A DNA stretch of 64,000 bases from Thermomicrobiales bacterium (GCA_030447415.1 JAUJOZ010000031.1:1-64000); one strand, 5' to 3'. Positions 55,298-64,000 are shown, numbered from the stretch's first letter. A program made the numbers and translations. The notes: a model not told the origin generated them from the letters alone.

Positions 55298-56368
55298 CTG
55301 GACGAGATACGACCGCCGGCCGGGCTGCGGATTGGCCAAGACCTCCTCGATCGCGTCCTCGCTCACCTTGCCGTCGCCGCGCCGTTGGAGGCGGTTGGGC
55401 TCCTCGCCGTCGAGGAGCCCGCGACGCCCGCAACACCCGCCCGAGTGACTCGCTTGTACCCCGGGACCAACGTCGACGCGTCACCAACCCGATATACTAT
55501 GGACCCGGCCGAGGTGCTCGCCGCGTTTCGAGACATCGAGGCGCACGGCTGGCGGCTGGGGGCGATCGTTCACTCCCACCCGACCACGCCGGCCACACCT
55601 TCGGCGACCGACCTGCAGGAAGCGCACTACCCGGAAGCCTTGCTCGTGATCGTCGGACTGGCCGAGGCACCCCAGATCCGTGCCTGGCAGGTTGGCCGGG
55701 CGCGCACGGGCGACGCCCACGACGTGATTGAGGTCCCCATCCTCGTCGATCGGCCGATGACGCGCGAGGCCGCCGGACCGAAGACTAGGAGGGAGCATGA
55801 TGCACACCCGGGTGGCACAGCGGCGTGCCTGAGCCCGACCGCCGGTGACGATGATGCGGTCGCAGGCGGTCGCTCCGTCTCGATGGGGGCACGGCGCGTG
55901 ACGGCGCCGTCGGGGACCCCGGACGCCCTCGTCGATGTGCTCGCCGCCATGCCGGACAACCTGGACCGGCTGCTCCATGGCCAGCCCGACGAGGCGCTGG
56001 TGCGACCCGCCAGCGACGGCGGCTGGGGCGCGGTCGAGAACCTGGCGCACATGCGCGATTGGGAAGAGATCTTCCTGGAGCGGGCCCGCGCTATCGTTGC
56101 GGAGGACCGGCCGCATCTGCCGGCCTATGACGACGAGTTGTGGGCCATCGAACGTGACTACCGAAGCCAGGACCCGCGGCAGATCGGGGAGCAGTTTCGA
56201 GCATTGCGGTCGCAGTTGGTCGCGTTCTTGCGCGGGCTCCCGGCCGAGGCGTGGGAGCGGAGCGGCGACCACGACGCGTACGGGGAGATCACGCTCCGGT
56301 GGATGATCAACCACATCTGCGAGCACGACGAAGAGCACCTGGCCCAGGTGCGGGAAGCGCTCGCCTGA
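55298..56368 (+). CDS. JAMM (M67) metalloprotease-like domain joined to DinB-like domain
   Basis: About 356 residues. The N-terminal half is a JAB/MPN domain with the Glu of EAVGLLAVEE and a perfect JAMM motif HSHPTTPATPSATD. After a ~40-residue low-complexity linker the same frame continues as a DinB-like domain (GWGAVENLAHMRDWEEIFLE, NHICEHDEEHLAQVREAL). The start is set at CTG 55298 because GGAGG (55287-55291) is 6 nt upstream and the family begins there; ATG 55148 has no SD and adds shadow-like sequence. An internal AGGAGGG-ATGATG at 55787-55802 in another frame hints that two genes were joined by an indel. Confidence 0.75.
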   Translation: MDEIRPPAGLRIGQDLLDRVLAHLAVAAPLEAVGLLAVEEPATPATPARVTRLYPGTNVDASPTRYTMDPAEVLAAFRDIEAHGWRLGAIVHSHPTTPATPSATDLQEAHYPEALLVIVGLAEAPQIRAWQVGRARTGDAHDVIEVPILVDRPMTREAAGPKTRREHDAHPGGTAACLSPTAGDDDAVAGGRSVSMGARRVTAPSGTPDALVDVLAAMPDNLDRLLHGQPDEALVRPASDGGWGAVENLAHMRDWEEIFLERARAIVAEDRPHLPAYDDELWAIERDYRSQDPRQIGEQFRALRSQLVAFLRGLPAEAWERSGDHDAYGEITLRWMINHICEHDEEHLAQVREALA

Positions 56369-56456
56369 GCGCTCATAACGGGAGCGACCGCCGCCGGGTG
56401 GATGCTCCGCACGACGCCCGGTCGCCACGGCGCGGGCACGGAGAGCGCGAAACGAC

Positions 56457-57080
56457 ATGGTGGACCGATTGAACACCAGAGCCAGCACCGGTCCGGCGGC
56501 CACCGCCGGCGACGTGGCGATCACCGACCTGGCGAACAACGCCCTCATCATCCGTCTGCACTTCACCATCAACCACCTTTCACGGTGGCTGACGCCGGTC
56601 CACGACCAAACCCGGCTGATGCGCACCGTCCGCCGCGGCGAGCCGTCCGTCAAGGAGTTGCTTCTCCGGCTCCGGGACGAGGAGCTGCGCATCTTCCCGA
56701 AGATGCACCTGATCTCCGTGCGGACCAACCCGGACCTCGACCGTCAGCCGGAGCCACGGCGTACCCCCGAGGAGGAGCGGCACGACCGGGAGGCTCTGCC
56801 GATCGAGATCATGGCGGAGTTCCGCCGCCTGCGCCAAAGCACGTGCTCGCTGCTGCGGAGCCTGCCGGACGCGGCCTGGGAACGCTCGGGAACCAGCCGT
56901 CGCGAGCACGACTGGACGATCCGCGGCCTCGCCGAGCACCTCGCGGCGCACGATGTCGAGGTGCTGGCCGAGATGGACCTGGCTCTCGACCGCATCAACG
57001 CCCGGGACGGGATCACGAGCGCCTCCCGCGCCCATCTGGACGAGCTGCTGCGGCTGGCGCCGCGGGAAACGCGTCGGTAA
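56457..57080 (+). CDS. DinB-like protein
   Basis: 207 residues. Helical, with LHFTINHLSRWLTPVHDQT, the Asp/Glu-rich middle EIMAEFRRLRQSTCSLLRSL, and the metal-site-like HDWTIRGLAEHLAAHDVEVL. It fits the DinB/YfiT superfamily of unknown thiol-transferase or metal-binding function. A perfect 8-bp hairpin begins 1 bp after the TAA. Confidence 0.7.
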   Translation: MVDRLNTRASTGPAATAGDVAITDLANNALIIRLHFTINHLSRWLTPVHDQTRLMRTVRRGEPSVKELLLRLRDEELRIFPKMHLISVRTNPDLDRQPEPRRTPEEERHDREALPIEIMAEFRRLRQSTCSLLRSLPDAAWERSGTSRREHDWTIRGLAEHLAAHDVEVLAEMDLALDRINARDGITSASRAHLDELLRLAPRETRR

Positions 57081-57236
57081 CTGCTCGAGGAGTCGAGCAG
57101 CCGAGGGGTGGAGGGCCGTTCACGAACCGCCCCGGTCGATGCATCGGCCGAAGGGCCGTTCACCAGCCGCCCCGAGATACGTCCGTCGCGGCCTCTCGCC
57201 TCGCTCAGTTCGTTTCGCCCCGTCGACTCCTCGACT
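57081..57236. repeat. Repeat-rich intergenic block with hairpin and inverted copies
   Basis: The hairpin CTGCTCGA-GGAG-TCGAGCAG (57081-57100) follows the stop. Two direct copies of GGGCCGTTCAC followed by an A-rich triplet and CCGCCCCG lie at about 57112-57133 and 57152-57173, 40 bp apart. TCGACTCCTCGA at about 57222-57235 is the inverted counterpart of TCGAGGAGTCGA at the left edge. It resembles a REP-like element bounded by inverted ends. Confidence 0.55.
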
Positions 57237-57254
57237 CGTGTGGAGCTGCTGCCG

Positions 57255-57677
57255 ATGAGCGAAAACCCGCCGGGCGGGATGACCGCCGCAGCGCCGACGG
57301 CCGAGGCGCTCGCGCGGGAGTTCTTCTCCGCACTCGACGCGCGCGATCCCCGTCGCTTGCGGGCGACGCTGGCCGATCACGCCAACTTCCGCGCCCTTCC
57401 CCACCTCGACCCCGTGCGCCCCGCTGACGAGATCGTTGCCTACTTCGGTACCGTCGTCTCCTCCTATCCGACCGCGCGTTGGGAAGTGACCGACGTGATC
57501 GCCGACGGCGACCGGGCGGCGGTGCTGTTCGTCGTCCGAGAGTACGCCCCGCGCCTCGGCCGCGAACGGCTTGCCGAGCAGGTCGCCATTGTCCGCGCCG
57601 CGGACGGCCAGATCGTCAACGTGGTCGGCTATTACGACAGTGCCGAGTTCCGCCGCCTCTTCTGGGACGAGGGGTAG
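57255..57677 (+). CDS. SnoaL/NTF2-like protein
   Basis: 140 residues: EALAREFFSALDARDPRRLR, HLDPVRPADEIVAYFGTVVS, VREYAPRLGRERLAEQVAIV, VVGYYDSAEFRRLFWDEG. The cone-shaped NTF2 fold serves as enzyme or binding protein; no catalytic role can be assigned. ATG 57255 has GGAG about 9 nt upstream. The frame is open farther up through the repeat block but does not look coding there. Confidence 0.78.
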   Translation: MSENPPGGMTAAAPTAEALAREFFSALDARDPRRLRATLADHANFRALPHLDPVRPADEIVAYFGTVVSSYPTARWEVTDVIADGDRAAVLFVVREYAPRLGRERLAEQVAIVRAADGQIVNVVGYYDSAEFRRLFWDEG

Positions 57678-57769
57678 ACACCGGCCGCCGAGACGGCGAG
57701 GCGGCACGCGGCGAGGGCGGGGGACCAAGGCAGCGTCCAACCAAAGCGTTCACCGCCGCGGTTGATGCC

Positions 57770-58656
57770 TCACGTGCCGGCTTGCCGGATCGGCGTCTCG
57801 CCGACGACCCGCATGAACCGACCGATGGCCTCGATGTGGGCCGTGGGGGATGGGAGCCCGGCGTCCATGGTATTGAGGCCCAGGTGGGTCACGCCGAGGG
57901 CGCGCCAGCGATCGATCTCCGCCCCCCAGTCGGGCTCCGGCACATCCTTGAGGTTGAAGCGACCCTCGATCCCGACCGCCTCCGGCGAGCGGCCGGCCGC
58001 CGCGGCGTGTCCACGCACCCGCGCGATCCTCGCCGCCAGCGCGTCGCCCGGCCGGCCGTGGGGAAACCAGCCGTCACCGAGGCGACCGGTCCGCTCCAGC
58101 ACCGGCTCCGCCTCGCCCCCGATCCAGACGGGGATCGGGCGTTGGACGGGGAGGGGATTGATCCCGGCCGCGGGGATGCGATGCGCCGCACCGCTGAAAT
58201 TGACGACCGGCGTGGTCCAGAGCGCGCGCAGCACCGCGATCTGCTCCTCGACCCGCCGACCTCGGGTCCGGAAGTCCTCGTTCAGCGCCTCGTACTCGAC
58301 CGGGTTCCAGCCAATGCCGACGCCAAGCCGCAGCTTGCCTTCGGTCAGCACGTCGATCTCGGCCGCCTGCTTGGCGACGAGCGCCGTCTGCCGCTGCGGC
58401 AGGATGATGACGCCGGTGACCAGTTCCAGACGCGGCGCCACGGCGGCCAGGTAGCCGAAGAGGATGAACGGCTCGTGGAACGGGCGGCGACGGTGTAACC
58501 GCGCCAGCCGGGCCGATTGGTCGGGTCGGCACCGAGGACGTGGTCATAGGCGAGGAGGTGGCAGTAGCCGAGATCTTGGGCGGCCTCAGCGTACGCCCGG
58601 ATCACGCCGGGATCGTTCCCGATCTCCAGTTGCGGGAAGATGACGCCGATGCGCAT
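57770..58656 (-). CDS. Luciferase-like (LLM, F420-type) oxidoreductase, frame-broken
   Basis: About 295 residues if one base is restored. ATG 58656 has GGAGAGG 6 nt upstream. The N-terminus RIGVIFPQLEIGNDPGVIRA and HLLAYDHVLGADPTNRPGW are followed near 58480-58498 by a frame change. The continuation is HEPFILFGYLAAVAPRLELV, TGVIILPQRQTALVAKQAAE, LRLGVGIGWNPVEYEALNED and RPIPVWIGGE. It belongs to the probable F420-dependent oxidoreductase group; substrate unknown. Confidence 0.78.
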
Positions 58657-58916
58657 GGACAGCCTCTCCCGCTCAGCCGCGCGCGTCCGAGGCTGGCGCG
58701 CGCGCCACATTGTAGCGCCGTCCCTCCGAGGCAGGACCCGGAGGACGGACGCGGACCGTCGTGGGGTCGGTCTGCCCACGCTAGACCTGTGCCACATAAG
58801 CATGGAACGTTTATGGATCGTCCAGACTGGTAACGCGGTCACGTTGCGGATGAAGATGATCGACGTCGCAATGTGTGCCGCGCCTAGAACATGCCACCGT
58901 TGGCGCCGCGCAGCCG

Positions 58917-59824
58917 CTACGTGGGTGGGAGCGAGGCCTCGATCCGGGTCAGGAAATCGTTGAGCACCTGCCGGTATCGCTCCGGCTCCTCGGCGTGGGC
59001 CAAGTGGGCGCTCTCTTCGAAGATGACGACCTCCGCGTCGGGGATGCCGCGCCTGAGCGCCTCGGCAAGGCGGGGGTTGCCTCGTCGTAGCGGCCGGCCG
59101 TGATCAGCGTCGGGACGCGGATCTCGCCGAGTCGATCGGTGACATCCCACTCCTGGAGCGTGCCGGTGGCGTGGAACTCGCTCGGTCCCCACATCGTGCC
59201 ATAGACCTCGTGACGCAGCAGGTCGAAGGCGCGCGTCACGTAGTCCGGCCATTCCGCGAGCCGGCAGACGTGCCGGCGATAGAACACCATCATCGCTTCC
59301 TGATAGGCCGGGTCGTCGGTCGTGCCGGCCTCTTCATGCTGGCGGAGGGTCTCCCGCACCTCGGACGGGATGGCAGCCAGCAGGCGGTTCGCCTCGGCGA
59401 TCCACTGGGGCACACTGGCGGTCGTGCTGGCAAGGACCAGGCTGGTCAATCCCGAGGGTTGGGTCAAGGCGTATTCCAGCGCGAGCATGCCGCCCCACGA
59501 CTGGCCGAGCAGGTGAACGCGATCGAGCGCGAGGGCGCGCCGGACGGCGCCGACTTCCTCGACAAAGTATTCGACCGTCCACAGCGACGGGTCGCTGGGC
59601 TGGTCGGAGTTGCCGCAGCCCCATTGGTCATAGAAGATCACCCGCCGACCACTGCGCGCGACCGCCTCGAGCGGCTCGAGATAGTCGTGCGGGGCACCGG
59701 GTCCGCCGTGCAGGCACAGCAGCGGCAATCGGCCCGGCTCGTCGCGCTCACCAACGATCCGGTACCAAACGTTGTATCCCCGGACCGAGACGAATCCCTC
59801 CCCGGCAGACAGCTCTGGCACCAC
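58917..59824 (-). CDS. Proline iminopeptidase-like alpha/beta hydrolase, frame-broken
   Basis: About 302 residues if one base is restored. GTG 59824 has GGGAGG 5-6 nt upstream. Oxyanion-hole motif LLCLHGGPGAPHDYLEPLEA, nucleophile elbow LLGQSWGGMLALEYAL, and Asp region VPTLITAGRYDEAT. At the G5 run 59072-59076 the frame changes and continues RLAEALRRGIPDAEVVIFEE with the catalytic His in SAHLAHAEEPERYRQVLNDF. Family S33 peptidases release N-terminal proline or act on related substrates. The His is only reached after the shift. Confidence 0.8.
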
Positions 59825-60434
59825 CTGATCCCTCCCCGTGGACTCCGACGGTGACCTGCTCGCCGATCGGGGTTTCGTGAACGCCTTCGAGAATCGTGCA
59901 CAGGCATGAAGGACCGTCAAGGGCGCGACGAGGCGCCTTCTCCATGCCGGGACCATCCGGTGAGGGTGCGGTTAACTGCATTTCGGTGTAGAGGGTGTTA
60001 GCGCGGAATGGGCTGCTGTGTTGGACGGTGCCCTTCCACCGGCACGTCCTACGCCCGATGTTGGGCTGGCGCTCGTGGATGACTTCGGCAACGAACGTGA
60101 CGCGGTAATCCGGCGTTGGCGCCGGTTCGGGGTACCGCGAATGATCAGTGAAGTCAATGACTCTTGACGAACGAAACGCGCGAACCGCGCAATCCGGCCA
60201 AGACGCATCGCTTCGCGGTCGTCGTTGGCGATCCCCCGACGCTATTGACGCCGAGACAAGGCCATGGTAGCGTCCCGCTCCCGCATTTGGCAGGCATCGA
60301 CGAGGAAGGCGACCACGCGACGAGCAGCGGAGACGGCTTCGTCCTCACCGCGCTTCGCCACTGATCGACCACCCGGGTCCTACCATCAGGCGATCACCTA
60401 CGTGACGGGTTCGGTTCGGCAGACGGAGGGATCC
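59825..60434. other. 610-bp intergenic region, no gene recognised
   Basis: Short reading frames on both strands (for example around 60154-60372) have compositions of chance ORFs and no SD. The region must contain the promoter of the dpp-type operon, but no good -35/-10 pair was found. Confidence 0.4.
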
Positions 60435-62033
60435 ATGAACGAGAACGGCTCCGGCAAGCCCATCGCTCACCTGTTCCAGGCACGAATCGGCCGCCGCCCC
60501 TTGCTCAAGGCAGCGGTTCTCGCCGGTGGGGTGGCATCGCTCACAGGCCTCGTCGGCCCCCGCGAGGTCTCCCGCGCCCACGCCCAGGAGCCACAGCGGG
60601 GCGGCACGCTTACCGTGAGGCTCGATTCCGACCTCATTGGGATCGATCCGCATGGCGCCTCCGCAGGCGTCGACCGGAACGTGTACACGAGCGTGTACGA
60701 CGGCCTCGTCACCGTCGATGAAAACCTGAACATCGTTCCCAACCTCGCCGAGTCGGTCGAGACGCCCGACGAAAGGACCTACATCTTCAGGCTGCGTCCG
60801 AACGTCACGTTCCATGATGGGACCCCGTGCAACGCGGCGGCGGTGAAATGGAACTTCGACTGGATTCTCAACGAGGCGAATGCGTCACCTCGCCGGTCGG
60901 AACTGGTCGACGTCCAGGAAGTGGTGGTCGACGACCCGCTCACGGTTCGGATCGTCCTGAAAAACGCGTTCGCGCCGTTCCTGGCGATTATCTCGGACCG
61001 GGCTGGGTACATCGTGTCGCCAGCTGCGAGGCAGCAATATGGCGCCGACTATCCGCGGAACCCTGTCGGGACCGGACCGTTCCGGTTCGTGGAGTGGGTG
61101 AAGGACGACCACGTCACGTTTCGGCGGTTCGACGAGTACCGGGAAGAGGGCTTGCCCTACCTGGACGAGATTCGGTACCGGCCGATTCCGGACGCCACCG
61201 TGGCGCTGACCGAACTCAAGACGAACAACATCGACTTCTTCTTCGGGATCGATCCGAAAGATGTCGAAGACGTGAAGTCGCAACCGAACCTGCAATACCT
61301 GGAGGGGCTTGGCGTCGGATACCAGGGCCTGTGGATCAACACAGCCAGGGAGCCGCTCGCCAACAAGGCGCTACGCGAGGCGGTCGCGTTCGCGGTCGAT
61401 CGCGAGGCACTCTTTGCGGCGGCCTATTACGGGGTGGGGCAAATCGCGCACGGCCCGATTCCTCCCAGCAGCTGGGCGTTCGACCCGGAGTTCCGCAGCC
61501 GATCGCGGGACCTGGAGCAGGCGAAGGCCAAGTTGGCGGAGGGGGGCCAGCCGAATGGCTTCCCGATGGTCCTGAAGGTGGCGAACTCGCCCCTGGGCCA
61601 AACGATCACGCAGATCGTGCAGGCGAACCTCAAGGAGGTTGGTATCACCGTCGAGATCCAGACGCTGGAGTTCGGCGCGCTGCTGGAGGTCGGCGAGGCG
61701 GGCGATTTCGACGCGCTGAGCCTGGGATGGAGCGGCCGGATCGATCCCGACGGCAACATTCAGCCGATCTTCCACAGCGGCGGAGCGTTCAACTACGGGA
61801 AGTACAACAACCCGCAAGTCGACCAACTGATCGCCGACGGCCGCGCGACGACCGACCGGACTGAGCGGACGCGCATCTATCGCGAGATCCAGCGGATCAT
61901 CAACGACGATGCGGCGTACGTCTTCACCTATTTCCAACCCGCATCGTTCGGCGCCGCCGATTACGTGCAGGGCTTCAAGGTGACGCCGGATGCCCTCATG
62001 CGTTTCAAGACAACGTCGCTCGCCAAATCCTGA
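60435..62033 (+). CDS. Peptide/oligopeptide-type ABC transporter substrate-binding protein
   Basis: 532 residues of the SBP_bac_5 family. A Tat-like signal (RIGRRPLLKAAVLAGGVASL) is followed by GGTLTVRLDSDLIGIDPHGA, YTSVYDGLVTVDENLNIVPN, LRPNVTFHDGTPCNAAAVKW, VGTGPFRFVEWVKDDHVTFR and INTAREPLANKALREAVAFA. It binds peptides, opines or other solutes outside the membrane. GGAGGG lies 5 nt before ATG 60435. First gene of a tight operon: 3 bp to the permease. Confidence 0.88.
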   Translation: MNENGSGKPIAHLFQARIGRRPLLKAAVLAGGVASLTGLVGPREVSRAHAQEPQRGGTLTVRLDSDLIGIDPHGASAGVDRNVYTSVYDGLVTVDENLNIVPNLAESVETPDERTYIFRLRPNVTFHDGTPCNAAAVKWNFDWILNEANASPRRSELVDVQEVVVDDPLTVRIVLKNAFAPFLAIISDRAGYIVSPAARQQYGADYPRNPVGTGPFRFVEWVKDDHVTFRRFDEYREEGLPYLDEIRYRPIPDATVALTELKTNNIDFFFGIDPKDVEDVKSQPNLQYLEGLGVGYQGLWINTAREPLANKALREAVAFAVDREALFAAAYYGVGQIAHGPIPPSSWAFDPEFRSRSRDLEQAKAKLAEGGQPNGFPMVLKVANSPLGQTITQIVQANLKEVGITVEIQTLEFGALLEVGEAGDFDALSLGWSGRIDPDGNIQPIFHSGGAFNYGKYNNPQVDQLIADGRATTDRTERTRIYREIQRIINDDAAYVFTYFQPASFGAADYVQGFKVTPDALMRFKTTSLAKS

Positions 62034-62036
62034 CCG

Positions 62037-62981
62037 ATGGCTCGGTTCATCGGGAGTCGGCTGGTCACGACGATACCGGTGCTGCTATTCGTCAGCATTG
62101 CCGTCTTCCTGATGCTGCACCTCACGCCGGGCGATCCGGTGAAACTCATGCTCGGCGAGGACGCGGATCCAGAGTCGGTCGTGGCGTTGCGCAAGGAACT
62201 GGGGCTGGATCGGCCGCTGCCGATCCAATACCTGCGATGGCTGGGCAACCTCCTCACCGGGGACCTCGGTCGGTCCATCCGGACGAACCAGCCGGTGCTC
62301 GAGGCGATCACGTCCCGTCTTCCGGTAACCCTCGAACTCGCGTTCCTCTCGATGCTCCTCGCGCTCGCCATTGGCCTGCCAACGGGTATCGCGGCGGCGA
62401 TCAAGCGCAACTCGCCCGTCGATACCGCGAGCACCACCGTCGCCCTGATGGGCGTTTCCCTCCCGAGCTTCTTCGTTGGCATCCTGCTCATTCTGCTGCT
62501 TGCCCAACGACTACGGCTCTTGCCCCCCAGTGGGTACGTGCCGTTCCGCGACGATCCGGTGCAGAACATCAAGCTCATGATCATGCCATCGATCGCGTTG
62601 GGCGCCGCCCTGGCCGGCATCCTGTCCCGGATGATGCGGTCGAGTCTACTGGAGGTGCTCGGCGCGGATTACATCCGGACGGCGCGCGCCAAGGGCATGA
62701 ACGACCGGAGAACCATCGTCGGTCATGCGCTCAAGAACGCACTGCTCCCCGTGGTCACGGTCGTGGGCCTGCAGATGGGTGCGCTGCTGGGGGGCGCGAT
62801 CCTAACGGAAACGATCTTCGCGATGCCCGGCATTGGACGGCTCGTGGTCGATAGCATCTTCGCCCGCGATTTCCCCATCGTCCAGGGCGTAGTGCTCTTC
62901 CTCGCGCTCGTGCGCATCATGAGCAACCTGCTGGCCGATATCGCCTACGTCCGACTCGACCCGAGGATCTCGTACGCATGA
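62037..62981 (+). CDS. DppB-type ABC transporter permease
   Basis: 314 residues, six predicted helices. Family signatures: MLHLTPGDPVKLMLGEDADP, LGLDRPLPIQYLRWLGNLLT, GDLGRSIRTNQPVLEAI, and the EAA loop DYIRTARAKGMNDRRTIVGH. The C-terminal AMPGIGRLVVDSIFARDFPI and NLLADIAYVRLDPRI are typical of DppB. Complete and intact. Confidence 0.93.
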   Translation: MARFIGSRLVTTIPVLLFVSIAVFLMLHLTPGDPVKLMLGEDADPESVVALRKELGLDRPLPIQYLRWLGNLLTGDLGRSIRTNQPVLEAITSRLPVTLELAFLSMLLALAIGLPTGIAAAIKRNSPVDTASTTVALMGVSLPSFFVGILLILLLAQRLRLLPPSGYVPFRDDPVQNIKLMIMPSIALGAALAGILSRMMRSSLLEVLGADYIRTARAKGMNDRRTIVGHALKNALLPVVTVVGLQMGALLGGAILTETIFAMPGIGRLVVDSIFARDFPIVQGVVLFLALVRIMSNLLADIAYVRLDPRISYA

Positions 62982-63000
62982 CCGGCTGAAGGGCGGACCG

Positions 63001-63903
63001 ATGGAAGCTGAAACCGACGCCCGGGTCGTGGGACACCACGCTCCGCTCGTCGCGCAGCCGGCGCGGTCGTCCCCCGCGCGCGAATTCGTGCGTCGGTTCC
63101 GGCGTCGGCCGCCGGCCCTCATCGGCGGAGCCATCATCGCGGCCGTGGTTGTCGCGGCCGTGTTCGCTCCCGTGGTCGCCCCGTACGACCCAACCGCGCA
63201 GAACTTCACGAATCTGCTGCAAGGACCATCGACGGGGCATCTCCTCGGGACCGACGAACTCGGCCGCGACACCCTCAGTCGAGTGATCTACGGCGCCCGA
63301 GTGTCGCTCCAGGTCGGGATCATCGCGGTCGGTATGTCGCTCATCACCGGTGGCTGCCTCGGCCTGGTCTCGGGGTATGCCCGCGGCCCTGTCGACACGG
63401 TCATCATGCGCATCATGGACGGTCTCCTCGCCTTCCCGGCGCTGGTCCTCGCCCTGGCCATCACCGCCATGCTCGGACCGAGTCTCCGAAACGCGATGAT
63501 CGCGATTGGGGTGACGGGGATCCCCTCCTTCGCCCGATTGGTCCGCGGTCAGGTCCTCGTCATCCGAGACCTGGAATACGTGCAGGCGGCCCAGTCCGTG
63601 GGCGCCGGCCACGGCCGCATCATGCTGCGCCACATCCTGCCCAATACGACGGCGCCCATCATTGTCGAGACCTCGATTGCCATTCCCTCCGCGATCCTTG
63701 CGGAAGCCGGCCTGAGTTTTCTCGGCCTAGGCGTCCAACCGCCCACGCCGAGCTGGGGGGCAATGATCGACACTGCCCAGGGGTTCATGCAGCGCGAGCC
63801 TTGGATCGCGATCGCGCCGGGCGCCGCCATTCTCGTGACGGTCCTGGCGTTCAACTTCCTGGGCGACGCGCTCCGGGACGCGCTCGACCCACGATTGAAG
63901 TGA
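63001..63903 (+). CDS. DppC-type ABC transporter permease
   Basis: 300 residues with an N-terminal cytoplasmic extension, a first helix (LIGGAIIAAVVVAAVFAPVV), the DppC motif HLLGTDELGRDTLSRVIYGA, the EAA loop EYVQAAQSVGAGHGRIMLRH and the end FNFLGDALRDALDPRLK. It forms the translocation pore with the DppB-type partner 19 bp upstream. Its stop overlaps the next start as GTGA. Confidence 0.93.
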   Translation: MEAETDARVVGHHAPLVAQPARSSPAREFVRRFRRRPPALIGGAIIAAVVVAAVFAPVVAPYDPTAQNFTNLLQGPSTGHLLGTDELGRDTLSRVIYGARVSLQVGIIAVGMSLITGGCLGLVSGYARGPVDTVIMRIMDGLLAFPALVLALAITAMLGPSLRNAMIAIGVTGIPSFARLVRGQVLVIRDLEYVQAAQSVGAGHGRIMLRHILPNTTAPIIVETSIAIPSAILAEAGLSFLGLGVQPPTPSWGAMIDTAQGFMQREPWIAIAPGAAILVTVLAFNFLGDALRDALDPRLK

Positions 63904-64000
63904 TACCACTTGTTCCCCCCGAACCCTTCCTGTCCCGACTGACCAGACAGGGGGTCGCGTTCGACGATCGCGGCCGCGGCCCTGCGCTCGTCACCGTTCA
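63900..64000 (+). CDS. Probable alpha/beta-hydrolase, 5' end only
   Basis: GTG 63900 overlaps the TGA of the DppC-type gene. It reads IPLVPPEPFLSRLTRQGVAF, then DDRGRGPALVTVH, the usual opening of an alpha/beta-hydrolase (first strand and approach to the oxyanion loop). The gene runs off the window. Coupling to a peptide transporter suggests a peptidase or esterase acting on the imported substrate; inference only. Confidence 0.5.
   Translation, partial: MIPLVPPEPFLSRLTRQGVAFDDRGRGPALVTV

Noticed and set aside
57112..57173. Two similar repeats 40 bp apart considered as a minimal CRISPR
   Set aside because: Only two imperfect copies, no third unit, no cas genes nearby; it fits a REP-like element better.
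59972..60372. Short reading frames on both strands before the dpp-type operon
   Set aside because: Chance-like composition, no SD, and no similarity recognised to any family.

Overview
The window is high-GC and gene-dense. It has short intergenic gaps, many ATGA or GTGA start/stop overlaps, Shine-Dalgarno (SD) sequences of the GGAGG type, and frequent GTG/TTG starts. Gene content (CopC/CopD fusion, large LuxR regulators with an NB-ARC-like ATPase, a PIG-V-like GT-C mannosyltransferase, an F420-type luciferase-like oxidoreductase, YsnF/PRC-barrel proteins, DinB-like and M16/M1 peptidase genes) fits an environmental Chloroflexota bacterium, possibly of the Thermomicrobia type. That placement is inference from recognisable families only. 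No rRNA, tRNA or CRISPR array was seen.

Layout. 0.4-4 kb: PIG-L deacetylase and two bacterial PH-domain membrane proteins, the larger one broken by a 152-bp-period tandem duplication. 3.9-10.6 kb: a metal-handling cluster with a five-domain CopC-CopD-YtkA-cytochrome c-NTF2 fusion, a small YtkA-like exported protein, a His-rich membrane protein, a CmtR-like Cys sensor and a P1B ATPase interrupted by an in-frame TAG. 10.9-16 kb: ATPase-LuxR regulator, small proteins and an L,D-transpeptidase. 16.4-19.8 kb: an M16 peptidase-GNAT-nadC operon next to a CinA-C/PncC amidase gene. 20-27.5 kb: an oxyanion cluster with a ModE-like wing-helix regulator, an intrinsic terminator, a perfect 13-bp inverted repeat, tupABC, a Spy-like exported protein, a His-rich exported protein and modB/modA without modC. 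27.8-31.9 kb: OsmC, DinB, GIY-YIG-like, metY and a CoA-binding protein. 32.4-34 kb: an orphan Hcp-like protein coupled to a 73-residue ORF, and a PadR regulator.

34-43.3 kb is an accessory island. A CNNM/CorC gene is represented only by its C-terminal end at one edge and its N-terminal end at the other. Between them lie an IS3-family element, a truncated lower-GC gene, a second CNNM/CorC gene, a small HK97-type phage head module and two IS630-family elements, at least one of them decayed. 43.5-49 kb holds a winged-helix regulator, a PRC-barrel/YsnF protein, a membrane protein and a bacterial dynamin. 49-55 kb has an Mrr-like nuclease, gene remnants, PIG-V and an M1 peptidase. 55-60 kb has a JAMM-DinB ORF, DinB, NTF2-like, luciferase-like and alpha/beta-hydrolase genes. 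60.4-64 kb is a Dpp-type ABC operon whose last visible gene runs off the edge.

Two cross-cutting patterns stand out. First, at least ten otherwise recognisable genes contain a single-base frame break or an in-frame TAG. This is either genuine decay or uncorrected indel error in GC-rich homopolymers. Second, several genes have a strong SD placed 5-7 nt before a non-canonical codon (ATT in both CNNM paralogues, CTG in tupA and in the JAMM gene), with no better start nearby.
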